Of a stretch of 64,000 bases of DNA, positions 1 through 11,034 are shown one piece after another. How positions within the stretch are numbered: position 1 is the stretch's first letter; every line of letters starts with the position of its first letter. Source of the stretch: Heracleum sosnowskyi. Taxonomy: Eukaryota; Streptophyta; Magnoliopsida; Apiales; Apiaceae. Below the pieces are notes generated by a model. It was not told where the DNA came from and searched no databases. It saw only the letters and a list, made by a program, of their open reading frames with translations. Both the position numbers and the translations under genes were made by a program. The stretch is taken from assembly GCA_030848705.1 (NCBI GenBank), contig CM061237.1, positions 85,431,910-85,495,909 of the forward strand. The letters run 5' to 3'.

Positions 1-46
1 AAAAAAAAATGAACTTTTCGTTTTGGGCAAGGAAGTAAAAATGCAC

Positions 47-558
47 CTTCTGCCAAAGCCAAGTTGTAGTATAGATCAACGATATTGGGGCAGTTATCGT
101 AACATGGTGTTGAACAAACACTGGCAATTATCCGAGGTTCTGATAGAGAGTCTGAGGAAATTCCAACCGCCTTTCTGTCAACTCCACAAGCTTCTACACA
201 GTGATCATCCTCAATCCATTGAGCCACATTTTCTGCAAATACGTCTGAGGTCTTGCATTGGAACTCCGTACTTCCAGCATTTGAGCCATATGACTCTAAT
301 ACACATCTTTTTCCTGTTGATGCAACGGAAAAGGTGCACATCTGAACAGGCAGCTGCTCGCATATGATTTCACCTGAATATTCATAACGAAGAGAAGAAA
401 AATAATTTATTACTGGGCGGAAGATACACATATCAATCGAGAAACGTAAACTATAGTTGGTCGGAGGGATGAGAGTGAAAATGAACTTATGTTGCTGTTT
501 ACTTACCAAGTGTTCCTTGGAGAAAGAAAGTAAGGACAAGGAAGATGATGAGTGCCAT
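47..558 (-). CDS. PAR1-family secreted cysteine-rich protein (exons 1 and 2; 3' end off window)
   Basis: Plant-specific PAR1 family (named for photoassimilate-responsive protein 1), a small secreted protein of unknown biochemical role. Exon 1 is 507-558: ATG at 558, 17 codons of a hydrophobic signal peptide beginning MALIIFLVLTFF, then a GTAAGT donor. A 133 bp intron (374-506) ends in AG at 374-375. Exon 2 is 47-373 and continues in phase. The mature part has the family pattern of regularly spaced cysteines: CEQLPVQMCTFSV, GKRCVLE, FQCKTSDV, CVEACGVDR, VGISSDSL, CYDNCPNIVDLYYNLA. About 126 residues are visible, whereas family members run to roughly 170-190. A GT donor at 41-46 just before the conserved C-terminal block suggests a third exon to the left of the window. 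No frameshift or stop is seen. The start is the only ATG ahead of the signal peptide. The open frame on the opposite strand (23-367) is a shadow of this gene. Confidence 0.9.
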
Positions 559-635
559 TTCCTTTTATGTATGAATCGAAGAGAAATATGGTGTGTAAAT
601 GTTGCATATAACTAATAATGACTCCAACGTTGGGT

Positions 636-647
636 GTTATATACTCA
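636..647 (-). promoter_or_regulatory. Putative TATA box of the PAR1-type gene
   Basis: On the minus strand the sequence reads GAGTATATAACACCC, a good TATA box about 80 bp upstream of the PAR1 ATG at 558. The spacing leaves a short 5' UTR of about 50 bp. There is no transcript evidence, so this rests on motif and position only. Confidence 0.55.
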
Positions 648-659
648 TATTGTGAGACA

Positions 660-1329
660 AAGACAACAGATATGAACATTTGATTAGAGTTGGACCCCTA
701 CAGAAGACAAATTAAGAATACTAATACTAGTACGTGTGTTATTTTAATGGGAAGAAAACAGAGCTGTACAACTTTCAATGTGTGATTATTATTTAAATCG
801 AAACAATCATAATATTTTCTTGTGAAAACTCCGCTAGCTTTGCCGGCTGCCTGGAACTTCCAGGTAAAATCCACAGCCCCAATCTTTAGTTCTTGTCACC
901 GATTATAAGAAAACAACTTTATAGAATGATTGTTTCGGAATTGATGCAACAATTTGATTCCTTACAATGATATACGAAACACTAGATTATTTATACTAGC
1001 CAACGACTTTAACATTAATTTTGAAATATATTTTTAAAATTTTTGAGATTTTAGTACTTCCGAAAATGTTATATTTTTAAAAGTATTAAAAATACTATTT
1101 TAATACTTCAAATCTAAAAAAAAACTTATAAATTTTACAAAAGTTTATTAACTTAGTAAGCATGTAACCGTCCAAATTATCAATATAGTTTGTTGTAATA
1201 ATATAAATTTAAATAAAAACGTTTTTAAAAAAAAGTCATGTTTTTTAATTCTAATTAAAGTATAACCGAAAGAGTTTGTAGTTATGTAATACATGTGATT
1301 TTTGATTGAATTATATGAATTTTTAATTA
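660..1329. other. AT-rich intergenic stretch upstream of the PAR1-type gene
   Basis: No gene recognised. The first 350 bp are ordinary intergenic sequence. From about 1010 it becomes very AT-rich and grades into degraded Helitron-like sequence. A 93-codon frame on the minus strand (1148-1429) is low-complexity N/I/F/Y-rich and overlaps the repeat, so it is not a gene. Confidence 0.5.
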
Positions 1330-1719
1330 TGTTAAATATTTTATTAATGTATTTGTTAAAAAAATAAGTAGTTATGTTAAAATACGTAAAATATTTTAAA
1401 TAATTAAACACATTAAGTAAGGGTTTCACCCGTGATATTTTTGGGAATTAGAGGTTTTTAGTAAGAAAAAAAAGATAATGTGTTTTAGTTGAAAAATTAA
1501 TTACCCGTGATATTTTTGCAAAAGGGAGAGATTTTTTTAGAAAAAGTATTGTCTTTTGGCCAAAAAAGGTAATATCTTTTTATGAAAAAATGATGTTTTT
1601 TAATTTAAAAACAATCGATTAGTTACTATAATTATATTATTTTATTATTTTTAATAGGACAAATGAACGAAACTGAAAAAGCATAACTTTCAATGTTGGC
1701 TACTATATAATAGTATAGA
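1330..1719 (-). mobile_element. Helitron fragment A (5' terminus at 1719)
   Basis: Minus-strand non-autonomous Helitron piece. Its 5' end reads TCTATACTATTATATAG from 1719 leftwards, matching the TCTATACTATATTATT start of better-preserved copies at 37181 and 44817. The body has the family's internal phrases, such as CCGTGATATTTTTG on the plus strand. No clean 3' end was found to the left, so the left boundary is approximate. It abuts fragment B at 1719/1720. Confidence 0.55.
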
Positions 1720-2650
1720 TAGCTTAAAACCGTGTGATGCACGGATTGTTTTTAATAGCTATTATTTTATTATTTATATTTTAATATTTTTATTAATTGT
1801 ATTTGTTAAGAAAAATAGGCATGTTAAAATAGGTGAACATTTTTAAATAATTAAAAATATTAACATAGGTTTTAAAATAAATAACTAAAGGGTTGTTCAT
1901 GATATTTTTGGAAAATGAGAGATTTTAGTAAAGAATACAAAAGGTGACATGTATTAGTTGAAAATGGTGATTGTCCGTGATTTTTTTTGAAAAAAGGAAG
2001 GAATTTTGTTAGAAAAAATTGAAAAATAATGTATTCTAGTTGAAAAAGGTAATTGGTTATAAATAGATATTATTATTATTATTATTGACGTTTTAATATT
2101 TTATTAAATATATTTGTTAAAAAAATATGTAGGCGTGTTAAACTTTTTAAAATAATTAAAAATATTAAAATAGATTTTAAAATAAATAAGTAACGGTTTG
2201 TCTGTGATATTTTTGGAAAATGAGTGGTTTTAGTTTAAAAAAATAGAAAAAGTAATATATTTTAATTGAAAAAGGTAATTGCCCGTAATTAAAATTATTA
2301 AAATAAATAAGTAAAGGTTTACCCTTAATATTTTTAGAAAAGAATGGGTTTTAGCAAGGAAAAATAGAAAAAGTAACATGTTTTAGTTGAATAAGGTAAT
2401 TGGCCGTAATTAAAATTATTAAAATAGGTTTTAAAATAAATAAGTAAGGCTTGCCCGTGATATTTTTGGAAAAGGAGGGGTTTTAGTAACAAAAAATAGA
2501 AAATATATATAAAAAGGTAATTACCGGTGATATTTTTACAAAAGGAGTAAATTACTAAAACCTTACTTTTAGAAAATTAGTTGTTTAAGTTAGAAAATAT
2601 AAAAAAGGTAATGTGTTTTAGCCGGAAAGAATAACTGGTTATTTATTAAT
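1720..2650 (-). mobile_element. Helitron B with internal repeats
   Basis: The 3' terminal hairpin CCGTGTGATGCACGG lies at 1730-1744 and is followed, on the minus strand, by a CTA-type terminus meeting the 5' end of fragment A. The interior is several diverged units of roughly 100-200 bp built on CCGTGATATTTTTGGAAAA, GGTTTTAGT and GTAACATGTTTTAGTTGAAAAAGG. No Rep/helicase coding sequence is present. The right boundary is approximate. Confidence 0.6.
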
Positions 2651-2990
2651 AATTATATATAACAATATTACCAATGTATATTTATTTTGCATGTATTATA
2701 TTTAGAAGATACATTAAGTTATTTTAGTTATAAAATATAAATATTTATAAATATTGAATTTCTGAACGTAACTGAGAAAAATATATAATATAAATGTTTA
2801 ATAATAACATGCAGTTGACGGGATTCGAACCTTTAACTCCGTGAGAGTATTTTAAATATTAATAAAGGAATATTGTTTTGACATTACATCCAACGGTTCT
2901 ACTTTATATATCTTTAAATCTAACAGTTGTTAATTAGAGTACCAAACTACCAATCAAGGCTAGTTTGCTTATTAACTCCTTATATATAAT
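2651..2990 (-). mobile_element. Fragment of the B-box-containing Helitron family (second type)
   Basis: Reverse complement of the element type seen complete at 37181-37612. On the minus strand it reads TAAGCAAACTAGCC near 2975, then an ACCGTTGGATGTAATGT block, then GGTTCGAATCCCGTCAAC at 2821-2838. The 3' part is truncated or diverged. Its 5' side abuts the 3' terminus of Helitron C. Confidence 0.6.
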
Positions 2991-2991
2991 A

Positions 2992-3850
2992 CTAGCTTAA
3001 AACCCGTGCATGCACGGATTATTATTAATAATAATTATTTTTATTATTTATATTTTAATATTCTATTAATCTGCATTTTGCTAAAAAAAAATAAGTAGGC
3101 GTGTTAAACTTTTTTAAATAATTAAAAGTATTAAAATAGATTTTAAAATAAATTAATAACTGTTTGCCTGTGATATTTTTGGAAAAGGAGGGGTGAAAAA
3201 TAGAAAAAGTAACATGTTTTAGCTTGAAAAGGTAAGTGTCCGTGATTAAAAGTATTTAAATAGGCTTCACAATAAATAAGTAAGGATTTGTCCGGAATAT
3301 TTTTCGAAAATGAGGGGTTTAGTAAAGAAAAATCAGAAAGAGTAACATGTTTTAGTTGAAAAAGGTAATTGTCCGTGATTTTTTTTGAAAAAGTGAAGAT
3401 TTTGTTATAAAAGATAATGTATTTTAGCTAAAAAGGTAGTTGGTTATAAAAATGTTATTATTTAATAATAATTTTTTTAGAAAATGAAAAAAAATAGAAA
3501 AAGTAACATAATTAAAAGTATTAAAATAAATTTTAAAATAAATAAGTAAGGGTTTACCCATGATATTTTTGGAAATTAGGGGTTTTAGTAAGGAAAAATA
3601 GAAATAGTAGCATGTTTTTGTTAAAAAAGATAACCGCGTGTTTTTTTTTATAAAAAGAGAGGATTTTTTAAGAAAAAAATAAAAAAAAAGGTAATGTATT
3701 TTAGCTGAAAAGGTAATTGGTTATAAATAATTTTATTATTTAGTGATAGTTTTAAAAAAATAAGTAAGGGTAATTAAGTAAAATCACTAAGTATCGACCG
3801 TCCGTCAATCCGACTACCAAACTTTTAATGTTTCGTCTTTAATAATATAG
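2992..3850 (-). mobile_element. Helitron C
   Basis: The 3' end (minus strand) is the perfect palindrome CCGTGCATGCACGG at 3004-3017 followed by GTTTTAAGCTAG, i.e. hairpin plus CTAG at 2992-2995, the Helitron 3' signature. The 5' end near 3850 reads TATTATTAAAGACGAAACATT on the minus strand, as in the copy at 44817 but lacking the terminal TCTATAC. The interior has four or more diverged internal units. There is no coding capacity. Confidence 0.7.
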
Positions 3851-4448
3851 TTTAAAACTCGTACGATGCACGGGTTATTTTTAATAATTGTTAATTTTAT
3901 TATTTATATTTTATATTTTATTAATTGCATTTATTAAAAATAATAAGTATGCGTGTTAAACATTTTAAAATAATTAAAAGTATTAAAATGAATTTTAAAA
4001 TAAATAAGTAACGATTTGTCCGTGATATTTTGGAAAAGGGGGGTTTTAGTAATAAAAATAGGAAGTAACATTATTTCGTTGAATTTTAAAATATAAAAGT
4101 AACGATTTGCCCGTAATATTTTTGAAAAAAGAGGGGGTTTAGTAAGAAAAATAGAAAATGTGACATGTTTTAGTTGAAAAAGGTAATTGTCAATTAAAAG
4201 TATTAAAATAGATTTTAAAGTAAATATGTAAGGGTTTTCTCGTGATATATTTGAAAATTGAAGGATTTTAGCAAATGAAATAGAAAAAGTAACATGTTCT
4301 AGCTGAAAAGGAAATTGTCCCTGATCTTTTTTAGAAAAAATGGTAATTTAATTTAATTGAAAGGGTAACTGATTATAATAATTAAATAAACAATTAAATA
4401 AAGCAAATATCGTATCAAAAAACAGGTACAAAAAAACAGGTACCAAAA
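3851..4448 (-). mobile_element. Helitron D, left part (split by the gypsy element)
   Basis: The 3' hairpin CCCGTGCATCGTACGAG (read on the minus strand) lies near 3860-3880. The interior continues to 4448, where the gypsy 5' LTR interrupts it. The Helitron 5' segment resumes at 15051-15075 with CAAAACTTTCAATG, so the empty site can be read as GGTACCAAAACTTTC. Bases 4444-4448 are the CAAAA target-site duplication. Confidence 0.7.
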
Positions 4449-4953
4449 TGATATGGATAGAAAAGTAATTATAGAAATATAATTGATTATTCAACGGAAA
4501 GGCTGGTATTTAAGGCCTGACACCCTAATTATTCATTAATTTCGTAATTAATGAATAGGGAAAATATACAGCTCATGAAAAGGGCCCAAATTATGGCAAA
4601 TTGGTCAAAGAAGGATCCAGAATCCCAATTAAAGGCAATTAATGAGTCATAGCCTTTATCGACAAGGAAAAAACTTATCCTGCAAGCAATACAATGTTTA
4701 TCCAATATCGAAAAAGAGACTTATTCGCTAAGACTCCTAAACATACCATAAATACTAGGCTCCAGACGCCTATATAAGGTCCCTGATCCTACAATCAGAA
4801 CTACGTCTTTGGCTTGATTCTCAATAACGATTTGAGATACGTAGGCATCTTGTGAGGACCAATTTAGTCCGGATACACGAGTGCAGCCATTAAAGCTCGA
4901 AGCTCATTAATCCTAGCATTAAATTCACAAAGCACGTTTTTTAATCCATAACA
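4449..4953 (+). repeat. 5' LTR of the Tat element
   Basis: 505 bp, starting TGATATGGATAG and ending CCATAACA, preceded by TSD CAAAA. A TATA box TATATAAGG lies at 4771-4779. By eye it differs from the 3' LTR at only a handful of positions, apart from an 86 bp segment absent from the 3' copy. Confidence 0.9.
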
Positions 4954-4973
4954 TTTGGCGCCGTCTGTGGGAA
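4954..4973 (+). promoter_or_regulatory. Primer binding site of the Tat element
   Basis: TTTGGCGCCGTCTGTGGGAA directly follows the LTR. The core GGCGCCGTCTGTGGG is the usual sequence after the 5' LTR in many plant gypsy elements. The priming tRNA is not assigned here. Confidence 0.75.
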
Positions 4974-4986
4974 GACAACATCAACC

Positions 4987-7385
4987 ATGGCAAACACACG
5001 AAGAACAGCTCGGGATACTCAAACTCCCGATGATTGCCCCATCACCTCTGAGGCTGATCAGCCACCGCCGACTACCGGCACACAAGGGGCGAATATCCCC
5101 ACCAACACTCAAGGACCGGAAATCCCGATTTCGGTTGAAGGGACGAATCCCCTGCAAATGGTCATTCATGGATCTAATCCACAAGAGACCGTTCACCAGC
5201 AACCAATCACGACCTCTCCGCTGCTCATGAGTGCACCAAGGAACCTTCAACTCCATACTACTGATCTCCCTCAATACGCGAATCAGACTTTGGGGATGCC
5301 AAGCTATGGCATGCCCCCTCGACCCATGGCGGGCGGTAGTGGAACTAATCCAATCTACCATGAGGCATATGTGCCCCCTTATATTCAAGGTCTGGGACCC
5401 CAAAATCAACAAACTCGTCAGACCCCTCTCATTCAAGATTACTCTGGCCCATACACTGAGGATGAGGGTTATACAACTGGGGAGGATGTCGCCCCAAGAA
5501 GGAGACGTTCTTCACAGACAAATCGGGAGCAACCCCAAACTACTAGGGACTTGCAGCCCATGAGGCAGAGACTGCAAGGCTCAAAAAACTTCTTGCTGAA
5601 GAAGAGGCCGCTCAATCTCGGGGCCGAACGACTGAAGGAATCCCGATAATCAACTTGGATCCACCAAGAAGGACCAAGAGGGCTGAAGCCCCAAGGGGTG
5701 ATCCTAGTATCCTGTTGCCCCTAGGAGATCCTGATGATCCTACACCACCGTTTACTCAAGACATCATGAAAACGGCTATATCCAGAAAGTTTAAGATGCC
5801 TTCGATCAAAGCCTATGATGGAACGGGAGATCCCTCAAATCATGTAAGGACCTTCTCCAATGCACTACTGTTGCAGCCAACCAACGATGCGGTCAAGTGT
5901 AGGGTGTTTCCACAAACCTTGGCAGGCATGGCCCAACGTTGGTATAGCCGTCTACCTCCCAACTCTATTGGGTCATTCAAGGAACTAAGCAAGGCTTTCA
6001 TCAATCAGTTCATTAGTGGAAGGGTGCATGAGAAACGTTCTGCATCACTCATGGCAATCCGGCAAGGGCAGAATGAGGCCCTAAGGGACTACATTAATCG
6101 ATTCACTCGAGAGGCTTTAAAAGTCCCGGACTTAGAGGACAGAGTGGTTATGATAGCCCTGCAACAAGGAACCACTGATGACCACTTCAAACGGTCGTTA
6201 GCTAAACATCCCCCCGAGAGCATGCTGAAGCTCCAAGATAGGGCCGGAAAGTATATCAAGGCTAAAGAAAGTATGAGAAAGTATGAACCCACTACTGGCG
6301 GTAGTGGAAACTCAAAGAAAAGAAAAGAAACTCAGGAGTACGACGTCAAGGAAAAGTTTCCCCGAACATCAAAGAACTCCGATTCTCCACCCAAAAGAAG
6401 CAATTTTGGCCCAAAATTCACAGAATATGCAAGATTGAATACTCCCAGGAGTCAAATTCTGATGGAGATAGCCAAGGAAGAAGATATCAAATGGCCAAAG
6501 CCAATGAGGGCTGATTTGTCCAAACGGAACCAAAATCAGTTTTGTCGGTTCCACAAAGAAGTCGGTCATGACACCGACGATTGTAGGCAATTGAAAGATG
6601 AGATTGAGTTTCTGATACGAAGAGGAAAACTCAGCAAGTTCACTAAGGATGGAAGCCAAGGGAGCCAAAGAGGGAACTATGAAAGAAAGGATTATGATAG
6701 AAGGGACAACGATCAAGATCGGAATCCCAAGCCCCGAGGGCCAGTGATCAACATGATATTCGGAGGGCCAACTGCTGATGGGTCCTCCCGAAACTCAAGA
6801 AAGGCTTATGCCCGAGAGGTAATGACTGTGGTTGGAGAAGCACCGAAGCGTGCCAGGACAGAAGTGTCAATAGGTTTTGACGATTCAGATTTGGAAGGGG
6901 TGAAGTTCCCCCATGATGATCCTCTTGTCATAATACCCGTGATAGGCAACTCCGAAACAAAAAGAGTCTTGGTTGATAATGGAGCTTCAGTGGATATCTT
7001 GTTCCACGATGCCTTTATCAAGATGGGTTACACAGACTCTCAGTTAACACCCTCAAATATGCCTATATATGGATTCAACAGGGTGGAATCAAAAGTGGAA
7101 GGCACTATCCAACTCCCAATGACTATGGGGCAAGGGATGAATACGTCTACTCAGATGTTGAACTTCATAGTTATAAAAGGGACTTCAACCTACAATGCAA
7201 TCCTGGGAAGGACTGGTCTTCATGCGTTCAAGGCTGTTGCCTCATCTTATCATCTAAAAATCAAGTTCCCAATGAGGAATGGGATTGGTGAAGAACGAGG
7301 AGACCAAAAGATGGCTAGAAGTTGTTATGTAGCCGCGTTAAGGACTGATGGAACCGGGGGCAAGTTCTCCCTATTGAAGACATGA
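4987..7385 (+). pseudogene. gag: gag-protease of the Tat element, frameshifted
   Basis: ATG at 4987, 34 bp after the LTR. The first frame (4987-5649) encodes a Pro/Gln-rich N-terminal region. Coding then moves to another frame between about 5545 and 5600, because the downstream frame has a stop near 5545 and the first frame ends at 5647-5649. The second frame to 7385 carries the retrotrans_gag capsid domain (from about 5775, with WYSRLPPNSIGSF), a zinc-knuckle-like CRFHKEVGHDTDDC near 6540, and an aspartic protease with VLVDNGASVDIL near 6970. A second frameshift between about 7340 and 7370 separates this from pol: the pol frame is already readable there and the gag-pro frame stops at 7383-7385. 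Related elements have one continuous gag-pro-pol frame, so this copy is not functional. Confidence 0.88.
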
Positions 7386-10300
7386 GTATCAGCGACAACG
7401 AGGACAGAAGGGGGAAACCGGCTGAGGACTTGGTCCCAATTCCCCTAGTCCCTGGAGAACCAGAGAAGGTGACTTATATTGGGGCACTACTTCCCGAACC
7501 ATTGAAAAGCAAACTCACGTCTTTTCTTCAAGAAAACAATGACGTTTTTGCTTGGACAGCGGCCGATATGCCAAGGATTGATCCCCAATAAATATCTCAC
7601 AAATTGAATGTGGATCCAGAAAGGAAGACAGTGAAACAAAAGAAAAGAAATTTTGCTCCAGAGAGGCTTGAAGCCATTAAGCAAGAAGTGAATAAGCTTT
7701 TGGAAGCTGGGTTCATTGAGGAAATCCAATTCCCAGAATGGTTAGCTAACCCCGTGATGGTCAAAAAAGCTAACGGGAAGTGGAGGATGTGCGTCGACTT
7801 CACCGACTTGAATGATTCATGTCCTAAGGATTGTTTTCCCTTACCTAGGATTGATGCTCTAATAGATGCCACTGCTGGGCATGAGATGCTAAGTTTCATG
7901 GATGGCTTCAGTGGATATAATCAAATCAAGATGCACAAAGATGACATCGCCAAGGTATCATTCATCACTGACTTTGGTGTCTTTTGTTTCTTAGTCATGG
8001 CTTTTGGGCTTAAGAATGCAGGAGCGACCTATCAAAGGTTGGTAAACAAAATCTTTGAGCACCTAATTGGAAAAACCATGGAGGTCTACGTGGATGACAT
8101 GTTAGTCAAAAGCCTCGATAAGGCCGATCACATTAAGCACCTCCGAGAGGCATTCGAAGTACTAAGGCACCACAAGATGATGTTGAATCCAGCTAAGTGT
8201 GCCTTTGGTGTAGGCTCGGGAAAGTTCTTAGGCCTGATGGTTTCCAAGAGAGGAATCGAGGCTAATCCTGACAAAATCAAAGCGATCCTAGACATGGAAC
8301 CACCAAGGACTGTCAAAGATCTCCAGAAATTAACGGGAAGAGTGGCAGCATTAGGGAGATTCATCTCCAAGTCAGGAGAGAAGTGTTTACCCTTCTTCAA
8401 AGCACTCAAAAAAGTGAAAATTTTTGAATGGACAACTGAAAGCCAAGAGGCCTTTGAGGCCCTGAAGAAATACATGGCTGAAGCACCACTATTGGCAAAA
8501 CCCAAGCCAGGGGAGCTGTACTTGGCAGTTTCTAACACAGCCCTTGGAGCTGTACTCATAAAGGAAGAATTGAAAGTGCAAAAGCCCGTCTACTATGTGA
8601 GTAAGATTCTTCATGGGGCAGAAATAAACTACTCAACGATTGAGAAGTTTGCCTTAGCCTTAATAATGGCCTCAAGAAAACTACGCCCGTACTTCCAGGC
8701 ACACAAGATAGAGGTTTTGACTGAACAACCTCTAAGAAACATCTTGCATAGCCCTCAAGTTAGTGGAAGACTGATCAAATGGGCCATTGAATTGGGTGAA
8801 TTCGACATCAAGTATAAGCCTCGAACGGCCATAAAAGCTCAGGCACTTGCTGACTTCATGGTTGAATGCACCATTGACAACCAAGAAGTCGGGGGGCAGG
8901 AAGTAATAGTGGAAGATAAGAAGGATCAAGAAATGGACTTCAAAGAATGTTGGGTGCTCTATTTTGATGGAGCATCAAAAACAAAATCAAGTGGAGCTGG
9001 TTTAGTGCTACAAAGTCCTGATGGATTCCTCATTGAGTATGCACTAAAACTTGACTTCCCAATGACAAACAATGAGGCTGGGTATGAAGCTCTGATAGCT
9101 GGCTTAGGGCTGGCTGGAGCCTTAAGGGTCAAAACTCTGAAAGTATGTGGAGACTCGAGGCTAGTGGTTTCCCAAGTAAATGGGGAATTTGAGGCCAGAG
9201 ATGAAGTCATGGCCAAGTACTTGAAACTTGTCAAGGCCATCATGACTCAGTTCGACGAATGCTATGTGGAACACATTCCAAGGGAAGAAAATATAAAGGC
9301 TGATGCCCTGTCTAAGTTTGCTTCTTCTGAAATTGAAAACTATGCAGGGAGTGTATACTTCCAAGTCTTGAAGACCCCAAGCATCAACGGAAAGTTGGTA
9401 GCACCCATTGATGTTGGCAGTTGTTGGATGGATCCCATCAAAGCTCATCTGGAAACTGGGTGGCTACCCAACGATACTTCAGAAGCACGAAAGCTATACG
9501 TCAGAGCACTAAGGTATACCCTGATCGAGGGGCTCATATACAAGAAGTCTTGCATCATTCCATATCTAAAATGTTTGAGACCCCAAGAGGCAGAATTGGC
9601 CCTAAAGGAAGTGCATGAAGGAATCTGTGGGCAACACTTGGGGGGCAGAGCCCTTGCCCATAAAGTCACCCGTCTAGGTTTCTATTGGCCAAGCATACTT
9701 GCTGATGCTAAAAGCTATGTGAAGAAATGTGAACGGTGCCAGAAACATGCACCAGTGGTTAGACAACCACCAGAGATGATGACATCCATTAACTCACCTA
9801 TCCCCTTTGCCATGTGGGGAATGGATATACTCGGGCCATTTCCAATGGCAAGTGCACAAAGAAAGTTCTTGATAGTAGCAATCGACTACTTCACCAAGTG
9901 GATTGAGGCTAAACCCTTAGCCAAGATAACCACCAAGCAAGTAATGCAATTCTTCTGGGAAAACGTGATATGTAGATATGGAATTCCACGAATCCTGGTT
10001 ATGGACAATGGAACTCAGTTTAACAACGATGAGTTCAAGAAGTATTGTGATGAGAACGATATCAAGTTGCGCTTCACTTCTGTTGCCCATCCTCAAGCGA
10101 ATGGGCAAGCTGAGGTTGCAAATCGAATTATCCTGGATGGACTAAAGAAAAGAGTTGAACGCTCCAGAAACACTTGGATAGACGAATTACTCCCCATACT
10201 TTGGGCATATCGTACTACTTGTAAAGTCACCACCGGGGCAACTCCATTTCTATTGGCTTATGGAGCAGAGGCAGTGGTCCCGGTGGAGATTACTCACACC

Positions 10301-10657
10301 TCCCCAAGAGTTGAGGCTTATGAACCAGAAGAAAATGAAGAAGGCTTGAGGCTAGCTTTGGATCTAATTGACGAAGTTAGAGATGAAACAAACGCCAAGA
10401 TAGTTGAACATCAAAAGAAAGCCTCTTTCTACTACAACCTAAGGGTTAAATAAAGGTTCTTTCGTCAAGGAGACTTGGTTCTCAGAAAGATTGAAGCATC
10501 CGGAGTTGGACAAAAAGGCAAGTTGGCCCCAAATTGGGAAGGACCATATCGCGTCAAGAACGTATTTGGTCGAGGCTCATATAAGCTAGAAACCCTTGAA
10601 GGGCATGAGGTGCCAAGGACTTGGCATGCCTCCAATTTGAAAGTTTATTATGTTTAA
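7382..10657 (+). pseudogene. pol: pol of the Tat element (RT, RNase H, second RNase H, integrase), two in-frame stops
   Basis: One reading frame interrupted by TAA at 7589-7591 and TAA at 10451-10453. Domains in order: reverse transcriptase with FMDGFSGYNQI (near 7895) and YVDDM (near 8090); first RNase H around VYYVSKILHGAEINYST (near 8590); a second, archaeal-type RNase H starting WVLYFDGASK near 8950, with NNEAGYEAL and the final EENIKADALSKFAS; integrase zinc finger (HEGICGQH...CERCQKH near 9610-9750); D,D-35-E core with GMDILGPFP and VMDNGTQF; and a C-terminal GDLVLRK...WEGPYRV tail after the second stop. Catalytic motifs look intact, so the damage is limited to the stops and the frameshift entering pol. 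Two RNase H domains identify the Tat clade. Confidence 0.92.
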
Positions 10658-11034
10658 GGTGTTTCCTAGGAGGACTCACTACTATGAATAAGGTTTGATA
10701 AAACCAACCCGAGTTCTTAAACTTGGGTACTATGTAAGGGTTGATCCCATTTTCAAGTTATGAATAAATTCAGTATTTTCGTGTTTTAAAGCTTATATAC
10801 TATGAGTGTTGACAAACATTCAAGAAGCAAGAAAAACAACACAAGCCATGAAAGGCCACCAGACATAAATAAAAACTTAAATAAGAGTTAAGTTAAGCCG
10901 GTAGGCCAAAAGTACATAAACAAAAGTACAAGCCATGATGGCCAAGAATGAAACTACACCTAATCTTCCCTGTCTAAGTCCTCCTCCTCCTCTTCCTCTC
11001 TAGAGGGAAAGACAGCATCATCAGCTCTGGCAGT
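10658..11034. other. Spacer between pol and the convergent antisense ORF
   Basis: 377 bp without coding sequence, lying between the pol stop and the end of the antisense gene. It probably holds the 3' UTR of the antisense transcript. No terminator or repeat was recognised. Confidence 0.5.

Noticed and set aside
23..367. Plus-strand open frame of 114 codons at the left edge
   Set aside because: It is the complement of PAR1 exon 2, which has a signal peptide, splice sites and the family cysteine pattern on the minus strand.
1148..1429. Minus-strand frame of 93 codons
   Set aside because: Low-complexity AT-rich sequence within degraded Helitron DNA, no family resemblance.
3905..4953. A ~1.05 kb LTR starting at 3905
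   Set aside because: The direct repeat extends that far, but the TG...CA ends and matching TSD CAAAA place the LTR at 4449. The extra 544 bp continues seamlessly from the Helitron outside, so it is flank, not LTR.
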